A DNA stretch of 54,854 bases, from the NCBI RefSeq assembly GCF_000243095.1, contig NZ_AHJE01000105.1, forward strand, positions 1 through 54,854, given 5' to 3'. How positions within the stretch are numbered: position 1 is the first letter of the stretch; each line of letters opens with the position of its first letter. The notes beneath the pieces were generated by a model. The model saw only the letters and a list, made by a program, of their open reading frames with translations. It had not been told where the DNA came from and did not search any database. Below, piece by piece: positions 43,748 through 53,216 of the stretch. The position numbers were made by a program, and so were the translations under genes. The DNA is from Cupriavidus basilensis OR16 (GTDB lineage Bacteria; Pseudomonadota; Gammaproteobacteria; Burkholderiales; Burkholderiaceae).

Positions 43748-46318
43748 TTACCCCTGAGCAATCCTCTGCTCAATATGCCCCAGCGCCTCCTCCACCTGGT
43801 CCACCAAAATCAAGCAAAGGTCGCCCGGCTGCAAATGCGACAACGCAGTATCGATGGCGAGGAATTCCCCGCGGATCTCTTCCACCGTGCCGGCGCGCGT
43901 CGCGCCTTCCAGGCCCTCGCGCAGCAAGGCCAGCACTTCGCCGTCCTCGCGTCCGCGCTGGCACTGGTCCTGGTACAGGATCACTTCGTCGAACACGCCA
44001 CCGAGGATTTCGGTCTGGCGGCGGATATCGACATCGCGGCGGTCGCCCGCGCCGCTGATCACCACCGAGCGGCGCTTGGCCGGCATGCCTTCGATGGCGC
44101 TGCACAGCGCCTGGATCGCATCCGGGTTGTGGCCGTAGTCGGCGATCAGCGTCGCGCCTTTGTAGTCGAACACGTTGAAGCGTCCGGGGGCGGTGGCTGC
44201 GTCGTTGACAAAGGTCGCCAGGCTGCGGCGGATGACGTCCCAGTCGATCCCGAGCGCCCATGCCGCCGCGGTGGCGGACATGGCGTTCTCGACCTGGAAG
44301 CCGATCGAGCCACCACGCGTGAGCGGGATGCTCGACAGAGCGATGCGCACCTGGTTTTCGCCTTCGGCGGCCACGATATGGCCATCCTCGACATACACCA
44401 CGCGCTTGCCTTGTGCGCAGTGCGTTGCCATCACGGGATTGTTCAGGTCCAACGCGAAGAAGGTCACGGCGCCGGGGCAGGCGTCGGCCATGCGCACCAC
44501 CATCGGGTCGGCGGCATTGAGCACGGCCATGCCGTGCGGGGCCACGTTCTGCACGATCACGCTTTTCAGCACGGCGAGGTCTTCCACGGTGCTGATGTAG
44601 GACAGCCCGAGGTGATCGCCTTCGCCCACATTGGTGACCACGGCCACATCGCAGCGATCGAAGGCCAGGCCTTCGCGCAGCAGGCCGCCGCGCGCGGTTT
44701 CGAACACGGCTGCGTCCACGTCGGGGTGCATCAGCACATTGCGGGCGCTGCGCGGGCCGCTGCAGTCGCCGGTATCGATGCGCTCGCCCTTGACGTAGAC
44801 ACCGTCGGTGCCGGTCATGCCAATACGCAGGCCGCTGCCAGCCAGCAGGTGGGCAATCAGGCGGACCGTGGTGGTCTTGCCGTTGGTGCCGGAGACCGCC
44901 ACCACGGGGATGCGGCCGTCGTCGCCGTCGGCGAACATCGTGGAGATGATGGCTTCGCCTACCGCGCGGCCTTTGCCGTAGGAGGGCTGCAGGTGCATGC
45001 GCAGGCCCGGCGCGGCATTGACTTCGACGATGCCGCCGGCTTGTTCCTCGAACGGCTTGAGCACGGTCTCGCAGACCGCATCGACGCCGCAGATGTCCAG
45101 GCCGACCATGCGCGCGGCCGCCACGGCGCGGGCGGCCATGTCGGGGTGCACATCGTCGGTGACGTCCGTCGCGCTGCCGCCGGTGGACAGGTTGGCGTTA
45201 TTGCGCAGCACCACGCGGGTGCCCTTGGGCGGCACCGCATCCGCGCTCAGATGCTGCTTGGCCAGCGTGGCCAGCGCGATATCGTCAAAGCGGATCTTGG
45301 TCAGCGAGGTAGCGTGCCCCTCGCCGCGGCGCGGGTCGCGATTCACTTCGTCGACCAGCTGGCGCACGGTGTGCTTGCCGTCGCCAGTGACCTGGGGCGG
45401 ATCGCGGCGGGCGGCGGCCACCAGGTGGTTGCCCACCACCAGCAGTCGGAAATCGTGGCCCGGAATATAGCGCTCGACGATCACATCGGAGCTGATCTCG
45501 GCGGCGACTTCATAGGCGGCGATGACTTCCTCGCGGGTGCGGATGCGTACCGCCACGCCCTTGCCCTGGTTGCCGTCGCGCGGCTTGACCACCACCGGCG
45601 CGTCGATTTCCTGTGCGGCGGCCCAGGCTTCTTCGGGGTCCGAGACGGAGCGGCCCAGCGGCACAGGCACGCCGGCGGCGTGCAGCAGCGTCTTGGTGAG
45701 TTCCTTGTCTTGGGCGATCGATTCCGAGACCGCGCTGGTCATGTCGGTTTCGGCGGCCTGGATGCGGCGTTGCTTGCTGCCCCAGCCGAACTGCACCATG
45801 CTGCCTTGCGTCAGGCGGCGATACGGAATGCCGCGTGCCACGCCCGCGTAGACGATGGAGCCGGTGCTCGGCCCCAGGCGCACGTCTTCATCGAGCTCGC
45901 GCAGGCGATGCAGCGCATCGGCCAGGTCGAACGGCATGTCGTCGCGCGCGGCGCGGCACAGCGTGGCGGCGAGTTCCAGCGCCAGCCGGCCGACTTCTTC
46001 CTCGCTGTATTGCACCACCACCTGGTAGGTGCCGGGCTCGACCGTGGGTGCGGTGCGGCTGAAGCTGACCGGGCAGCCGGCCTCCGCCTGCAGGCGCATG
46101 GCCGCACATTCCAGCGCGTGCGCCAGCGACACCACCCCTTCGTTGTCATCGGGCCGCAGCGGGCCTACCTCGGGAAAGCGCGCGCGCAGGCGCTCTTCAA
46201 AACCGGGCAGCTCAGCCAGCATGTGGGCCTCGTCGGAGCACGAAACGATGGCTTCGATGGCAGTGTGGCGGCACCACAGGTTAGGGCCGCGCAGGGCCCG
46301 GATACGTGAGACTTCCAT
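43748..46318 (-). CDS. cphA: cyanophycin synthetase, paralogue with canonical ligase half
   Basis: An 856-residue enzyme that adds Asp and Arg in turn to make cyanophycin. The ATP-grasp domain (VVVKPRDGNQGKGVAV, NLSTGGSATDVTDDVHP, IVEVNAAPGLRMH) and the Mur-ligase domain (VVAVSGTNGKTTTVRLIAHL, FETARGGLLREGLAFD, ADYGHNPDAIQAL, SGAGDRRDVDIRRQ) are canonical. The N-terminal domain, however, reads LAHALECAAMRLQ where normal CphA1 has GHIVEHVALELQ, so the primer-making metallopeptidase-like site is missing. The start MEVSRIRALRGPNLW lies 20 nt after the other cphA gene, in the same operon. Confidence 0.92.
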   Translation of the reverse strand: MEVSRIRALRGPNLWCRHTAIEAIVSCSDEAHMLAELPGFEERLRARFPEVGPLRPDDNEGVVSLAHALECAAMRLQAEAGCPVSFSRTAPTVEPGTYQVVVQYSEEEVGRLALELAATLCRAARDDMPFDLADALHRLRELDEDVRLGPSTGSIVYAGVARGIPYRRLTQGSMVQFGWGSKQRRIQAAETDMTSAVSESIAQDKELTKTLLHAAGVPVPLGRSVSDPEEAWAAAQEIDAPVVVKPRDGNQGKGVAVRIRTREEVIAAYEVAAEISSDVIVERYIPGHDFRLLVVGNHLVAAARRDPPQVTGDGKHTVRQLVDEVNRDPRRGEGHATSLTKIRFDDIALATLAKQHLSADAVPPKGTRVVLRNNANLSTGGSATDVTDDVHPDMAARAVAAARMVGLDICGVDAVCETVLKPFEEQAGGIVEVNAAPGLRMHLQPSYGKGRAVGEAIISTMFADGDDGRIPVVAVSGTNGKTTTVRLIAHLLAGSGLRIGMTGTDGVYVKGERIDTGDCSGPRSARNVLMHPDVDAAVFETARGGLLREGLAFDRCDVAVVTNVGEGDHLGLSYISTVEDLAVLKSVIVQNVAPHGMAVLNAADPMVVRMADACPGAVTFFALDLNNPVMATHCAQGKRVVYVEDGHIVAAEGENQVRIALSSIPLTRGGSIGFQVENAMSATAAAWALGIDWDVIRRSLATFVNDAATAPGRFNVFDYKGATLIADYGHNPDAIQALCSAIEGMPAKRRSVVISGAGDRRDVDIRRQTEILGGVFDEVILYQDQCQRGREDGEVLALLREGLEGATRAGTVEEIRGEFLAIDTALSHLQPGDLCLILVDQVEEALGHIEQRIAQG

Positions 46319-46338
46319 GAAATCAGTTTCCTTGCGGA

Positions 46339-48909
46339 TCAGGCGCGGCGGCCCGGTTGGCCCATCCACTGGTGCACCAGGTCGATCGTCGGCAGGGTCG
46401 TCGCTTCATCGCATTGCAGGACCAGCAGATCGCCGGCCACGACTTGCGCGAGCGCGGCCTCGATCGCCTGGCGGCGCGAGCCCTCGTCGATGATCTTGGT
46501 CACGCGCCGTCCTTCGTAAAGGCCCTGCTTGAGCAGCGCGCGTGCTTCGGCGTCCGGCAGCGTGCGCTTGATCGAGGTGTCCTCGCACAGGAACACGCGG
46601 TCGAACGCAGCACCCAGCACCTTGCCTTGCTTGACGATGTCTTCATCGCGGCGCGGCGCGCCGGCGCCGTAATTGTGGGCGTCGTCGATCACCACGATGG
46701 CGCCGTTGCGCTCGAACAGCGTGAAGCGTCCGGGCACATCCACCTGGCCCACATCGAATGTCACCACGCCAGCGCGAATCAGGTCATTGGAGATGCCCAG
46801 CGCCCAGCCGGTGGCCACGGCCGCCAGCACGTTCTCGACCTGGAAGGCCACGCGGCCCGCATAGGTGAGGGGAATCGCGGCCACATCGGTCAGCGGCACC
46901 TCGCGGCTGCCGGTGGCGAGCACCACCTTGCCGTCGCGCACGTAGACCGCGCGGCGCCCGGCCGCGCGATGCGCGGCAATGGCGGGCAGGTCGGCCGACA
47001 GGCCGAAGAAGATCACGTCGCCATCGCACAGCTCCGCCATCTCCACCACCAGCGGGTCGCGCGCATTGAGCACCGCCACGCCGCCGTCCAGCACCACGTC
47101 GATCTGCGTGCGCAGCACGCTGTACATCTTCTCGACTTCTTCGACGTAATACTGGCCGAGGTGGTCGGGCACATCGATATTGGTCACCACGCCGACCTGG
47201 CAACGGTCGTAGGCGAGGCCTTCGGACAGGATGGTGCCGCTATCGTTCTCGAGCACGGCGGCATCCACCGCGCGGTTCATCAGGATGCGGTGGGCCGCGT
47301 CCCAGTTGGCGCGGTCGCCGCCCTGCACCTGGCGGCGGTCCAGGTAGAGGCCATCGCTGCAAGCCAGGCCGGTGTGCTTGCCCGAGAGCTGCAGCAGGCG
47401 CGCGACCAGCTTGGCCACCACGGTCTTGCCATTGGTGCCGGTGATGCCGACCACCGGAATGCGGCCGTTGTCGTCGCCTTCGCCAGCCGGGAACAGGTGA
47501 TCCACCACGGCACGGCCCACCGGGCGGGCTTCGCCGTTGGAGGGCTTCAGGTGCATCAGCAGGCCAGGACCGGCATTGACCTCGACAATGGCGCCGCGCT
47601 GCTCGGCTAGCGGCCGCGAAATATCCTGCGCCACCAGGTCGACGCCGGCGATGTCCAGGCCCACGACGCGGGCGGCCAGCGAGGCATGCGCGGCCACGCT
47701 CGGGTGCACGCGGTCGGTGACGTCGAAGGCGACATTGCCGTTGCGCTGGATCAGCACGTGCTTGCCTTCGGGTGGCACGGATGTGGCGTCGAAGCCCTGG
47801 CGCTTGAGTTCCAGGCGCGCGGCCGAGTCCAGCCGCACCTTGTTGAGCGGGTGGTCTTCGGTGTTGCCGCGGCGCGGGTCGGAATTGATCTGCGACTCGA
47901 TCAGCTCGTCGATGGTCGACTTGCCGTCGCCGGTCACGCTGGCGGTCTCGCCCATGGCGGCGGCCACCAGGCGGCCGCCCACCACCAGCAGGCGGTGTTC
48001 GTTGCCCAGCACGAAGCGCTCGACGATGACGCCGCTGCCTTCGTCGATGGCGACCCCATAGGCGGTCTCGACTTCCTCGCGCGTGGTCAGGTTGGTGAAC
48101 ACGCCGCGGCCGTGGTTGCCGTCATAGGGCTTGACCACCACTGGCAGGCCGATGTCCTCGGCGGCGTCCCAGGCGTCGGCCGCGCTTTCCACCAGCCGGC
48201 CTTCGGGCACGGGCACGCCGCAGGATTCCAGCAGGCTCTTGGTCAGGTCCTTGTCGCGCGAGATGCTCTCGGCGATGGCCGCGGTGCGGTCGGTCTCGGC
48301 GGTCCAGATGCGGCGCTGGCGGCTGCCATAGCCAAGTTGCACCAGGTTGCCCTCGGACAAGCGCAGGGCAGGGATGCCGCGGTCGTCGGCAGCGTCGACG
48401 ATGCAGGCCGTGCTCGGGCCCAGGCAGTGCTTGTCCACCAGGCGGCGCAGGTGATCCACCGTCTCCTGGACGTCATAGGGGCGGTCCTCGATGGCGGCCA
48501 TCACCAGGTCGCGGGCGGCGAACAGGGCGGCACGGGTGACATCCTCGTGCCAGGCCCGCACGATCACCTTGTAGACGCCGCGGATCGGGGTCTCGCGCGC
48601 CTTGCCGAAGCCGCCGGGCATGCCGGCGAGGTTCTGCAGCTCAAGCGTGACGTGTTCCAGGATGTGGCCAGGCCACGTGCCTTCCTTGAGCCGCTGCAGG
48701 AAGCCGCCGCGCTCGCCGATACTGCAGCGGTGCTCGACCAGCGAGGGCAGCCATGCCGACAGGCGCTCGTAGAACCCCGGAATCTTGTTGGAGGGAAAAT
48801 CCTCCAGTTCCCCGATATCGACCCACGCCTCCAGCACAGGCCGATATGTCCACATATTCGGGCCGCGCAGCGACATGACATCGAAAATCTCAATGTCCTT
48901 CTTTTTCAT
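46339..48909 (-). CDS. cphA: cyanophycin synthetase, paralogue with canonical N-terminal domain
   Basis: An 856-residue CphA. The N-terminal domain is normal (GGFLQRLKEGTWPGHILEHV followed by TLELQ), including the His-Glu-His motif that in structural work on CphA1 cuts cyanophycin into primers. The ATP-grasp part is largely normal (VVVKPYDGNHGRGVF), but NLSTGG is replaced (RNGNVAFDVTDRVHP). The Mur-ligase half keeps GITGTNGKT yet lacks ETARGG (here ENDSGT) and the GDRRD block. It is the first gene of the pair; the ABC exporter gene is divergent. Adjacent CphA paralogues are known in Burkholderiales. Confidence 0.92.
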   Translation of the reverse strand: MKKKDIEIFDVMSLRGPNMWTYRPVLEAWVDIGELEDFPSNKIPGFYERLSAWLPSLVEHRCSIGERGGFLQRLKEGTWPGHILEHVTLELQNLAGMPGGFGKARETPIRGVYKVIVRAWHEDVTRAALFAARDLVMAAIEDRPYDVQETVDHLRRLVDKHCLGPSTACIVDAADDRGIPALRLSEGNLVQLGYGSRQRRIWTAETDRTAAIAESISRDKDLTKSLLESCGVPVPEGRLVESAADAWDAAEDIGLPVVVKPYDGNHGRGVFTNLTTREEVETAYGVAIDEGSGVIVERFVLGNEHRLLVVGGRLVAAAMGETASVTGDGKSTIDELIESQINSDPRRGNTEDHPLNKVRLDSAARLELKRQGFDATSVPPEGKHVLIQRNGNVAFDVTDRVHPSVAAHASLAARVVGLDIAGVDLVAQDISRPLAEQRGAIVEVNAGPGLLMHLKPSNGEARPVGRAVVDHLFPAGEGDDNGRIPVVGITGTNGKTVVAKLVARLLQLSGKHTGLACSDGLYLDRRQVQGGDRANWDAAHRILMNRAVDAAVLENDSGTILSEGLAYDRCQVGVVTNIDVPDHLGQYYVEEVEKMYSVLRTQIDVVLDGGVAVLNARDPLVVEMAELCDGDVIFFGLSADLPAIAAHRAAGRRAVYVRDGKVVLATGSREVPLTDVAAIPLTYAGRVAFQVENVLAAVATGWALGISNDLIRAGVVTFDVGQVDVPGRFTLFERNGAIVVIDDAHNYGAGAPRRDEDIVKQGKVLGAAFDRVFLCEDTSIKRTLPDAEARALLKQGLYEGRRVTKIIDEGSRRQAIEAALAQVVAGDLLVLQCDEATTLPTIDLVHQWMGQPGRRA

Positions 48910-49149
48910 TGATTTAGCTTGAGGCAGTGGGCGAGTGCCCGAGAAATAGAAGCCTAACCTTTCAGTAACGTTACAACGGTCAGCCGGTTGACTTTCTTTA
49001 TTAAAATGCGATTGTGCAGTGCATCATGGGCGCCCGTGTGATTGGCCTTATGTATACTGCGGGCAAATCGACGGGCCGCCAGGGCGCGCCCGCGCTAAAT
49101 TGTTTCAAGTTATGTCCATAGTCCAAGGACGCAGCATGCCGTACCAACG

Positions 49150-51882
49150 ATGACCCAACCTTCCTTGCCCGTGATTGACAGCGACGCCCAGACCGAGCCG
49201 TGGCGTAACGAACCCGGCGCCCGCCTGCAACCTGGCGAAGCCGTCCTTGCCTGGCTCGAAGTCGACCTTGACGCAAAGCTGCATTTTACCCAAGGCTGGG
49301 TACTTGTGACGGATCGTCGCTTGCTGGCACGCATGCCGGCGCAAAAAGACTGGCAGGAATGGACAATCCAGCCCGGATTATCGCTGCATCACGCCGATCA
49401 CGCGGGGGTCGGCACGCTGGAATTGCAAGACAACGGGCGATTGCTGGCCAGCTGGCGCTACACCCTGGGCCACAACCCGGCCGCGTTGCGCCTGATCGAC
49501 CAGTTTCACGCGCAACGCGACCTGTCGGCCTCAGGCCGGGCGGGGCAGGTGGATATCGATACCGAAGCGGTCTGCCCGACCTGCAAGGCCCCGCTGCCCC
49601 CGGACGACGACCAATGCCCGCAATGCAGCCGTGACCTGGAAACGCCGCCGTCGACCTGGGCGCTGTTGCGTCTGTGGCGTTTTGCCCGGCCGTACCGCTT
49701 CCAGTTGCTGTCGGGCTTCCTGCTGACGCTGCTGTCCACCGCCGCGACGCTGGTGCCGCCGTACCTGACCATGCCGTTGATGGACAACGTGCTGATTCCC
49801 TACCAGAACGGGCTGCCCATCGATTACGACCGGGTCAAGCTGTACCTGGCCGGCCTGCTGGGCGCGGCGCTGGTGGCATGGAGCCTCGGCTGGGCCCGCA
49901 CCTACCTGCTGGCACGGGTCTCCGAGCGCATTGGCGCGGACCTGCGCACCACCACCTACGAGCACCTGCTGCGGCTGTCGCTGGAGTACTTCGGCGGCAA
50001 GCGCACGGGCGACCTGATGGCCCGCATCGGCTCGGAAAGCGACCGCATCTGCGTGTTTCTGTCGCTACATTTGCTGGATTTTGCCACCGACGTGCTGATG
50101 ATCGTCATGACGGCGGCCATCCTGATTTCGATCAACCCGTGGCTGGCGCTGGTGACGCTGGTGCCGCTGCCGTTCATCGCGTGGATGATCCACCTGGTGC
50201 GCGACCGGCTGCGCCATGGCTTCGAGAAAATCGACCGGATCTGGTCGGAGATCACCAACGTGCTGGCCGATACGATCCCGGGCATCCGCGTGGTCAAGGC
50301 CTTCGCGCAGGAAAAGCGCGAGGTGGAGCGCTTCCGCGAAGCCAACCGGCACAACCTGGCAATCAACGACCGGGTCAACGCGGTGTGGTCGCTGTTTACC
50401 CCGACCGTCACGCTGCTGACCGAGATCGGCTTGCTGGTGGTGTGGATCTTTGGCATCTGGCAGGTCTCGCACAAGGCGATCACGGTCGGCGTGCTAGTGG
50501 CCTTCCTCACCTATATCAGCCGCTTCTATACACGCCTGGATTCGATGAGCCGCATCGTTTCGGTCACGCAGAAGGCCGCCGCCGGCGCCAAGCGCATTTT
50601 CGATATCCTCGATCACGTCTCCAGCGTGCCGGAGCCCGCGCGGCCGGTGCACCTGGAGCGCGTGGAGGGCGCCATCGAGTTGCGCGACCTGGGCTTCCGC
50701 TATGGCAACCGTGCCGTGATCCGCGGGCTCAACCTGTCGATCGCGCCGGGTGAAATGATTGGCCTGGTCGGGCATAGCGGCTCGGGCAAGAGCACGCTGG
50801 TCAACCTGATCTGCCGCTTCTACGATGTCTCCGAAGGCGCGATCCGGCTGGATGGTGTCGATATCCGCTCGCTGCCGGTATCGGAGTTCCGCAGCCATAT
50901 CGGGCTGGTGCTGCAGGAGCCGTTCCTGTTCTTCGGCACGATTGCCGAGAACATTGCCTACGGCAAGCCGGGTGCTTCGCGCGAAGAGATCATCGCCGCG
51001 GCGCGCGCGGCCCATGCGCACGAGTTCATCCTGCGCCTGCCGCATGGCTACGATTCTCTCGTGGGCGAGCGCGGGCAAGCGCTGTCCGGCGGCGAACGCC
51101 AGCGTATCTCCATCGCGCGCGCGCTGCTGATCAACCCGCGCATCCTGATCATGGACGAGGCTACCTCGTCGGTGGATACGACGACCGAGAAGGAAATCCA
51201 GAAGGCACTGGATAACCTGGTGCAAGGCCGCACCACCATCGCCATCGCCCACCGCTTGTCCACGTTGCGCAAGGCGGACCGCCTGGTGGTAATGGACCGC
51301 GGACAGATCGTGGAAGTCGGCAACCACGATGAGTTGCTGGCGCGCGAAGGCGCCTACTACAAGCTCTACCGCCGCCGATGCGGTCAGCGTGCAATAAGGA
51401 TGGGAGCTCATATGCAGCAAGTCGATTTCAAGCTCTCCCGCAATGCCCTTGGCCGGCTGGTGTTGACCACGGCGGACGGCATCGTGCACGACGGCGTGGT
51501 TCCCGTGCGCGCCTTTCCGATCGCCGCGCCTGACGATGGCGTCGGCCTGATCAGCACCGATGGCCGCGAACTGGCCTGGCTGCCCCGCCTGGACACCTTG
51601 CCCGCGCCCGTGCGCGAGATGATCGAGGCGGAGCTGGCCAGCCGCGAATTCATGCCGGAGATCCGCCGCATCCGCTCGGTGTCGACCTATGCCACCCCCA
51701 GCACCTGGGAGGTGGAGACGGATCGCGGCCTCACCTCGCTGGTGCTGCGCGGCGAGGAAGACATCCGCCGCCTGGCCGGCTCCACGCTGCTGATCTCCGA
51801 CAGCCACGGCATTCACTACCTGGTGCGCAACCTCACGGCCCTGGACAAGGGCAGCCGCAAGATCCTCGACCGCTTTCTCTGA
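49150..51882 (+). CDS. cyanophycin-associated ABC transporter read in frame into DUF1854
   Basis: A 910-residue reading frame. Residues 1-130 hold a PH-like domain (GWVLVTDRRLLARM); then a zinc ribbon CPTCKAPLPPDDDQCPQC, six membrane helices and an exporter-type ATPase (LVGHSGSGKSTLVNLI, LSGGERQRISIARALL, ILIMDEATSSVD). From residue 755 it is DUF1854, normally a separate gene. At the junction another frame gives ADAVSVQ and stop (51395-51397), followed by a ribosome site and ATG (51412), so the fusion seems caused by a small indel near 51370. Both genes are found next to cphA in relatives. The exported substrate is unknown. Confidence 0.88.
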   Translation: MTQPSLPVIDSDAQTEPWRNEPGARLQPGEAVLAWLEVDLDAKLHFTQGWVLVTDRRLLARMPAQKDWQEWTIQPGLSLHHADHAGVGTLELQDNGRLLASWRYTLGHNPAALRLIDQFHAQRDLSASGRAGQVDIDTEAVCPTCKAPLPPDDDQCPQCSRDLETPPSTWALLRLWRFARPYRFQLLSGFLLTLLSTAATLVPPYLTMPLMDNVLIPYQNGLPIDYDRVKLYLAGLLGAALVAWSLGWARTYLLARVSERIGADLRTTTYEHLLRLSLEYFGGKRTGDLMARIGSESDRICVFLSLHLLDFATDVLMIVMTAAILISINPWLALVTLVPLPFIAWMIHLVRDRLRHGFEKIDRIWSEITNVLADTIPGIRVVKAFAQEKREVERFREANRHNLAINDRVNAVWSLFTPTVTLLTEIGLLVVWIFGIWQVSHKAITVGVLVAFLTYISRFYTRLDSMSRIVSVTQKAAAGAKRIFDILDHVSSVPEPARPVHLERVEGAIELRDLGFRYGNRAVIRGLNLSIAPGEMIGLVGHSGSGKSTLVNLICRFYDVSEGAIRLDGVDIRSLPVSEFRSHIGLVLQEPFLFFGTIAENIAYGKPGASREEIIAAARAAHAHEFILRLPHGYDSLVGERGQALSGGERQRISIARALLINPRILIMDEATSSVDTTTEKEIQKALDNLVQGRTTIAIAHRLSTLRKADRLVVMDRGQIVEVGNHDELLAREGAYYKLYRRRCGQRAIRMGAHMQQVDFKLSRNALGRLVLTTADGIVHDGVVPVRAFPIAAPDDGVGLISTDGRELAWLPRLDTLPAPVREMIEAELASREFMPEIRRIRSVSTYATPSTWEVETDRGLTSLVLRGEEDIRRLAGSTLLISDSHGIHYLVRNLTALDKGSRKILDRFL
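51412..51882 (+). CDS. DUF1854 protein (cyanophycin-associated), possible own start
   Basis: A 156-residue module, MQQVDFKLSRNALGRLVLTT to LTALDKGSRKILDRFL, that matches the DUF1854 family found beside cphA genes. GGGAG five bases before its ATG suggests it was, and may still be, translated separately from the ABC gene. It is predicted soluble, with a beta-rich N-terminal half. Function unknown; it is probably a cytoplasmic partner of the transporter. Confidence 0.75.
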   Translation: MQQVDFKLSRNALGRLVLTTADGIVHDGVVPVRAFPIAAPDDGVGLISTDGRELAWLPRLDTLPAPVREMIEAELASREFMPEIRRIRSVSTYATPSTWEVETDRGLTSLVLRGEEDIRRLAGSTLLISDSHGIHYLVRNLTALDKGSRKILDRFL

Positions 51883-51890
51883 CCTGCGCT

Positions 51891-52763
51891 TCAGAGCTTG
51901 CCGGTGAAGATCACCCCGACCTGGCGGTCGGGGCGCATCGCAAACAGGTAGAGCTGGCCGGGCGCGGGCAAGCTATGCGTGGTGGTAGGGTCGTAGTAGG
52001 CGATGCCGCTCATCGGCGTGTTCGCGTAGAGGCAGGTCGGACCGCTCAACTGCAGGACGACGTTATAGACCTTGCCCTGGCGGCGCGGCGTGGCGGTTCC
52101 CGTAAAGCTGCAGCCCGAGCCGCTGCCATCGAGCGTGAAGTTGCCGCTGGCGTCGACCACCAGCCGCACGCCGCCCGCGGTGATCCCGCTGGTGTCGATG
52201 ACGTTCGACGTGCCGTTGTAAGTCCCCTTCAGGCCGTCGGTGGTCGCAATGAAGTTGTAGTCGGTGCTGTAGGTGGCGTTGACGACCGTGCTCCTGCCGT
52301 TGCGATAGGTGACCTGCGCCTGGATCGACTTGCCTGGCACATAGGCTGCCAATAGGTTCGCCGCGGTCAGGCTGTAGCCCGCCGCCTCCTGATTGAAATC
52401 CAGCCCGTTGTTATTCGTGGTCAGCGCGCCGCTGCCCGAACTGTAGTTGCCGGTCAGTACGCCCCGCGACACGTCTGGTATGCCCGGCATGGCGTAAAAG
52501 GCGTAATAGACGTTCTCGTCCAGCACCAGGATGTTGAACCGCTCGTTGGTGGCGGAGGTGCCGATGTAGAAGCCCGAGCCGAGCGCGATGGTGTCGGGCG
52601 CCGCCGGGATCACCGGCGTCGTCGGAGCCGTGGGTGTCGTCGGCGTCGTGGACGTAGCGGCGGGTGGGGTGCGCACGATCGCCAGTCCGCCATCGTTGTC
52701 GCCCGATCCGCCACAGCCTGCCAGTGCCAGTGCAATGCCCGCAGCCCCAATGAGTCTCTTCAT
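51891..52763 (-). CDS. putative lipoprotein, unknown function
   Basis: A 290-residue protein with lipobox LALAGC after MKRLIGAAGIALA, then a Thr/Pro-rich linker (TTPTTPTAPTTPVIP) and a beta-rich domain made of repeated Gly/Asn/Thr strands (GSGFYIGTSATNERFNILVL, SGNFTLDGSGSGCSF). Two cysteines in the C-terminal part may pair. Probably exposed in the periplasm or on the outer membrane. It converges with the DUF1854 gene, 8 nt apart. I know no family name. Confidence 0.75.
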   Translation of the reverse strand: MKRLIGAAGIALALAGCGGSGDNDGGLAIVRTPPAATSTTPTTPTAPTTPVIPAAPDTIALGSGFYIGTSATNERFNILVLDENVYYAFYAMPGIPDVSRGVLTGNYSSGSGALTTNNNGLDFNQEAAGYSLTAANLLAAYVPGKSIQAQVTYRNGRSTVVNATYSTDYNFIATTDGLKGTYNGTSNVIDTSGITAGGVRLVVDASGNFTLDGSGSGCSFTGTATPRRQGKVYNVVLQLSGPTCLYANTPMSGIAYYDPTTTHSLPAPGQLYLFAMRPDRQVGVIFTGKL

Positions 52764-52904
52764 TTGTACCTTGCCTGTTCCCGTGCGCATGGGCGCCTCT
52801 AGCGCCGCTTTTCGATTGCCGAAAAAATGTCGACTGTAACAGATGATTACAAATTGCCGATGACCTTGCCGCTTGCTGGCCGGGCCGCGCATGCCCGAGC
52901 GCGC

Positions 52905-52936
52905 AAAAAAAGACGCCCGCGCAGGAGTGCGCGGGC
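52905..52936 (-). terminator. Rho-independent terminator
   Basis: On the minus strand GCCCGCGCA and TGCGCGGGC pair across CTCC and are followed by a run of T. No minus-strand ORF lies upstream, so it must end either an RNA gene or read-through from ssrA. Confidence 0.8.
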
Positions 52937-53045
52937 GCTGGAGGGCAACCCCGGACGTGAGGCCACGATGGCCTGCGTCAGGAAGCCCGCCTCTGCAGAG
53001 GCAGCTTGCGTAGATGATGCAGGCCCAGGGGAGTTCTGTGAATCG
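52905..53045 (-). ncRNA. candidate structured RNA of unknown type
   Basis: On the minus strand, between the ssrA terminator and the terminator above, GGCCTGC (53019-53025) pairs with GCAGGCC (52970-52976). Inside this stem AAGC pairs with GCTT, and CCTCTGCAGAGG (52990-53001) forms a self-complementary hairpin. A clear terminator ends the stretch and no ORF fits. The 5' end is a guess; I found no good promoter. Known candidates to test are 6S RNA and other Rfam families. Confidence 0.35.
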
Positions 53046-53142
53046 GACGAGTCTTAAGCCGGCGGAAATTGCCTGCTTTTTTCGGCGATTTTTTGAGGGG
53101 AGAGTGGGGGCTTTGTATCGCCCCCCCCATTATCAAAGCCGG

Positions 53143-53184
53143 AAAAAAAAAATAAAACCCCGAGGATACTAATCCTCGGGGTTT
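53143..53184 (-). terminator. terminator of ssrA
   Basis: CCCCGAGGAT and ATCCTCGGGG form a 10-bp stem with a 4-nt loop on the minus strand, followed by TTTTATTTTTTTT. Confidence 0.9.
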
Positions 53185-53216
53185 TGGTAGTCCCGGAAAT
53201 AGCCGGAACTGAATAT

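Noticed and set aside
43775..46309. 844-codon plus-strand frame opposite cphA
   Set aside because: His/Ala/Gly-rich shadow of the cphA codon pattern.
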